Source of the DNA: Rhizobium sp. RCAM05350
GTDB lineage: Bacteria > Pseudomonadota > Alphaproteobacteria > Rhizobiales > Rhizobiaceae
Reading direction: 5' to 3'
DNA: 64,000 bases
NCBI GenBank assembly: GCA_024426085.1
Contig: CP087973.1
Coordinates: 1-64,000, forward strand
This document shows, piece by piece, positions 60,921 through 64,000 of this stretch (within the stretch, counting starts at the first letter, position 1; every line of letters starts with the position of its first letter). The notes below the pieces were generated by a model. The model was given only the letters and a program-made list of their open reading frames with translations. It was not told the origin of the DNA and did not search any database. The position numbers and the translations under genes are program-made.

Positions 60921-62527
60921 ATGGCTATGTTTCTTGAAACGACCGGACATGCCGGCATTCGCCTCTCTTCGCCATGGCGCGAACGTCTGAAGATCGGTTT
61001 GACGGGCGCGATCGTTCCCCTGGCCTTGCTTCTCCTGTGGTGGGTAGCGTCCGATAGGGGTTGGCTGGCCGAACAGATCCTTCCATCGCCGGCCTTCGTC
61101 TACGATACCGTGCGCGACATGGTTCTGAGCGGCGAACTTGTCTACCATGCCGGCGTCAGTCTCCGTCGCGTGGTGATCGGCTTTGCATTTGGCGCTACGG
61201 CCGGTCTCACCCTTGGCGTTGCGATGGGCCTTTCGCAACGTGTCGAAGATTACGTGAAGCCGTTGTTCCTCGCCTTCGCCCAGATACCGACACTTGGGTG
61301 GATTCCGTTGCTGATGCTGCTTGTCGGCATCGATGAGACGCTGAAGATCATCATCATCGCCAAGGGCGCGCTCGTGCCGATGGCGCTCAACACCTTCGCA
61401 GGCATTCGCGGCGTCTCACCGAAATACATCGAGGTCGGACAGGCGCTCCGGTTCAGTCGCTGGCAGACGTTGCGCCTCATCGTCCTTCCCGGCGCCGTTC
61501 CCTCTATTTTCACCGGCATTCGCTACGGCCTGACCCACGCCTGGACATCGCTTGTCGGCGTCGAGTTGCTCGCCTCGTCCGAAGGGCTCGGATATCTGCT
61601 CGTTTGGGGCCGCCAGATGTTCTGGCTCGACACGGTGATCGTCGCGATGATCGTGATCGGCATCGTCGGCTTCATCATGGACAAGGGACTGGATCGAACC
61701 GAACTGCTGATCCAGCGCTGGAAGCGCGCGGAGATCCGATCAATGACCAACACGACCGCAACCCGCGCCGTCCGCTTTCGCCGCGGCATCACGCTGCCGA
61801 TCCTTCTTTTGATCGTCTGGGAAGCGTCAAGCCGCACCGGCTTTGCCGACCCGCGGTTCCTGCCGTCGCTCGAGGAAGTGGCGCTGACTGCCAAGCGAGA
61901 GCTTTTCGACAACAATCTGATCGGTGAACTCGGCTCCAGCCTGATGCGCAACATTGCCGGCTTTCTCATCGGCTGCATCATCGGCGTCGTCTTCGCCGCC
62001 GTGCTGGCGCTATCGCGCACGGCCGACAGGTTGATCACGCCGACCTTCAACGGCGTGAAACAAATCTCATTGCTCGCCTGGATACCTCTGATATCGGTCT
62101 GGTTCGGCTTTGGCGAGCAGGCGAAGGTCGTCTTCGTGGCGCTGGCGGCTTTCATTCCTATCGTTCTCAACACCTACGAGGGCATGCGAAACGCGCCCGC
62201 CGATCTGATGGAGGTTGGCCGCGCACTGCGTTTCAACGCGCGCAGCGCGTGTTGCGCATCTTGCTGCCGTCCGCCATGCCATCAATCGCAACGGGTGTGC
62301 ATCTCGGTCTGATCTATTCGTGGCTGGCGACGGTCGGTGCCGAATACTTTCTGGCGGTGGGGCCTGGCATTGGCGGTTTGGTTATCGCAGGCAGAGAACG
62401 CTTCGACATGGCCCTGGTCATGGTCGGTGTCTTTATCCTCGGCATCGTGGGCTTTCTCTTGAACAGGCTCGCTTCCGCTTTGGAAGCTCATCTACTCCGC
62501 TGGCGGCCTAAAGCAGGCAACTACTAG
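60921..62527 (+). CDS. SsuC-like permeases, two modules in one reading frame
   Basis: Two BPD_transp_1 permease modules. Module 1 starts MAMFLETTGHAGIRLSSPWR with LLLWWVASDRGWLAEQILPS, PLLMLLVGIDETLKIIIIAK and IRGVSPKYIEVGQALRFSRW. Module 2 starts near MTNTTATRAVRFRRG at 61743 with LIVWEASSRTGFADPRFLPS, LISVWFGFGEQAKVVFVALA and MRNAPADLMEVGRALRF. A break near 62240 precedes VLRILLPSAMPSIATGV and the stop is at 62525. The join may be an artefact: deleting one base near 61730 gives RWKRRRSDQ with a TGA overlapping the second ATG as ATGA. Either a 535-residue fusion or two coupled genes would provide a heterodimeric membrane channel. Confidence 0.82.
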
Positions 62528-62631
62528 AAACTAATCTTCTTTTCTGTTCGATGCACGTGTTCCGCGGTTCCAATCGAACCCCGAAACCATGATTTTCGGC
62601 ATTCTGCTAGGCGATTTTCAAGGGCAGTCGT

Positions 62632-63864
62632 TCAGGTCGTTGCGAGACCGCAAATCTTTACCGCCACATCTAGCGAACGTTCGAAGGCTGGTACCGGCAG
62701 GAACTCGTAACGTGAATGGAAGTTGTAGGCACCGGTGAAAAAGTTTGGTGTCGGTATCCCACGGGCGGACAGGACAGCACCATCGGTGCCACCCCGCATC
62801 GCAATCAGCTTCCTTTTGATCCCAAGGTCGTCGATGGCCTGGAGGAGAAGAGTGGCGGCGCGATCGTCACTGGCGAGGCTCCTGGCGATATTCTGATAGG
62901 TGTCGGTCATGCGGAAGCGGATGTCCCCGCCGGGGTATTGGGATCGCATCCACTCTGCGGCCTCGGCAATCCTGCGCTTTCGCCGATCGAAGCCCGCGTC
63001 GTCAAAATCCCGGATCAGCGCGGTCAGCGTGGCTTCGTTGTCGTTCGCCACCAGGCCCTTGAACCAGAAGAAACCTTCGCGGTCGCCGGTGTGTTCGGGC
63101 GTATCCTCGCGGTCGAATTGCGAGATTAAGTCGACGGCCATCAGGAGTGGATTGACCAGAGCGCCCTTCGCCGACATCGGATGCGCGCTGACGCCCTCAA
63201 AGACGATCTCGCAGGATGCGGCATTGAAAGTCTCAAGCACTACTTCGCCGAGTTCGCAGCAATCGATCGTGTAGGCGAATGCGCAGGGAAAGCGGGTGAG
63301 ATCGAGCGCCTTGGCACCGAGCAATCCGATCTCTTCGTCTGGCACGAAGGCGATGAAGACGTCGCCATGACTGTCCAACTGATCGAGCCGGCCAAGTAGC
63401 GTCATGATGACCGCGATAGCGGCTTTATTGTCAGCACCGAGCACACTGGTGCCGTCGCTGACGATAATGTCCTCGCCTATCCAGGAAAGAAGTTCCGGGT
63501 GCTCGGCGACCCGCAGCCAAATATCCTCTTCTCGGTTGAGGCAGAGGTCACCGCCTTCGAAGCGAAGGATCCGCGGATGGACGAAGGGCGAAATGCCGAC
63601 ATCGACCGTGTCGAGATGGGCGATAAAACCGATGGGTGGCACCTCAGGCCTGGTGCCCCGTTTGACGGCAGTCACGATGGCATGTTCGTCGGCGACGACG
63701 TCACTCAGGCCGAGAGCGCGCATCTCGTCAGCGAGCAAGGTGGCAAGCACCGCTTGACCGGGCGAGGAGGGTAACGATTGGGAGTGCCCGTTGCTCTGGC
63801 TCTCTATTGCGGCATAGCGAAAAAACCGGCTGATCAGCTCTTCCCGGGCGTCCATAATCTTCAC
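62632..63864 (-). CDS. pepT: Peptidase T (tripeptide aminopeptidase)
   Basis: Intact, 410 residues, a cytoplasmic M20B zinc peptidase that removes the N-terminal residue from tripeptides. Metal ligands are visible: His and Asp in GFIAHLDTVDVG, Asp in SVLGADNKAAIAV, the catalytic Glu pair in FVPDEEIGLLGAKALDL, Asp in AYTIDCCELGEV and a C-terminal His in FTGAYNFHSRYEFLPV. The dimerisation lid contains FEGVSAHPMSAKGALVNP. It converges on the permease gene across 104 bases and has no visible link with the sulfur region. The ATG at 63864 is the first; a second ATG three codons later (MDAREEL) is equally possible. Confidence 0.93.
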   Translation of the reverse strand: MKIMDAREELISRFFRYAAIESQSNGHSQSLPSSPGQAVLATLLADEMRALGLSDVVADEHAIVTAVKRGTRPEVPPIGFIAHLDTVDVGISPFVHPRILRFEGGDLCLNREEDIWLRVAEHPELLSWIGEDIIVSDGTSVLGADNKAAIAVIMTLLGRLDQLDSHGDVFIAFVPDEEIGLLGAKALDLTRFPCAFAYTIDCCELGEVVLETFNAASCEIVFEGVSAHPMSAKGALVNPLLMAVDLISQFDREDTPEHTGDREGFFWFKGLVANDNEATLTALIRDFDDAGFDRRKRRIAEAAEWMRSQYPGGDIRFRMTDTYQNIARSLASDDRAATLLLQAIDDLGIKRKLIAMRGGTDGAVLSARGIPTPNFFTGAYNFHSRYEFLPVPAFERSLDVAVKICGLATT

Positions 63865-64000
63865 TCCTTGTCACCTGGATATGCGGGACATTGCGGCCCG
63901 CGTTTCGAATGTTGCTGAGACTGGGAGTGCACTGTTGTGTCCCCCGTTATTACGCACGGGCAAAGATGCAGCCGGCATCTTCGGAAGGCTGCGACGCCGG
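63865..64000. other. Upstream region of pepT, nothing further seen
   Basis: It would contain the pepT promoter. No second gene start is evident before the window ends. Confidence 0.4.

Noticed and set aside
1..64000. CRISPR arrays, rRNA genes, complete tRNA genes
   Set aside because: No regularly spaced short repeats and no rRNA or full tRNA cloverleaf was seen; only the tRNA-like 3' fragment near 21.3 kb.

Overview
The window reads as part of a repABC-type secondary replicon (plasmid or chromid) of a rhizobial alphaproteobacterium (Rhizobium/Agrobacterium/Sinorhizobium type). The evidence is a repC gene with its antisense RNA at the left edge, a plasmid-type tyrosine recombinase, a RHE_PE00001-type protein, high GC with rhizobial codon use, and Ssu/Sfn-type sulfur operons. 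Genus and species cannot be settled from the sequence alone.

A caution that affects every entry: many genes are split by single-base indels, very often in short runs of G or C. They include repC, an IS21 transposase, transporter genes and monooxygenases whose protein sequence continues cleanly in another frame. The density and type suggest sequencing or assembly error more than mass pseudogenisation. I therefore annotate the reconstructed gene and say where the frame breaks. One clear exception is an in-frame TGA in an ATPase gene near 4247.

Layout. 1-1.4 kb: ctRNA and repC of the replication operon. 1.4-9.2 kb: accessory genes (alpha/beta hydrolase, cold-shock protein, AAA/DUF4143 ATPase, DMT exporter with a divergent AraC regulator, tyrosine recombinase). 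9.3-18.7 kb: RHE_PE00001 protein, a DUF4238 protein, an Abi_C-like protein and an AddA/AddB-like helicase-nuclease pair, together a candidate defence patch. 18.8-21.3 kb: an IS21-family element.

21.5-62.5 kb is an unusually large organosulfur-scavenging region. It holds seven luciferase-like (LLM) flavin monooxygenases of SsuD, SfnG and DszA/NtaA type, five acyl-CoA-dehydrogenase-fold monooxygenases of SfnB/SfnC/DszC type, one DszB-like desulfinase, two SsuABC-like importers, one Opp/Dpp-type importer with four cognate-type binding proteins, a multi-rhodanese protein, a nitroreductase that could supply reduced flavin, an aldo/keto reductase, an amidohydrolase, an FAD/NAD(P)-binding protein and a LysR regulator. 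The logic appears to be: import sulfonates, sulfones or larger organosulfur compounds, oxidise them with reduced-flavin monooxygenases, release sulfite (or sulfinate then sulfite), and handle the carbon skeleton. Several intergenic regions carry a TCTATAGA palindrome or a TTAGTCWACTAA inverted repeat, which are candidate sites for a shared regulator.

62.6-63.9 kb: an intact peptidase T gene. The last 136 bases show no gene.
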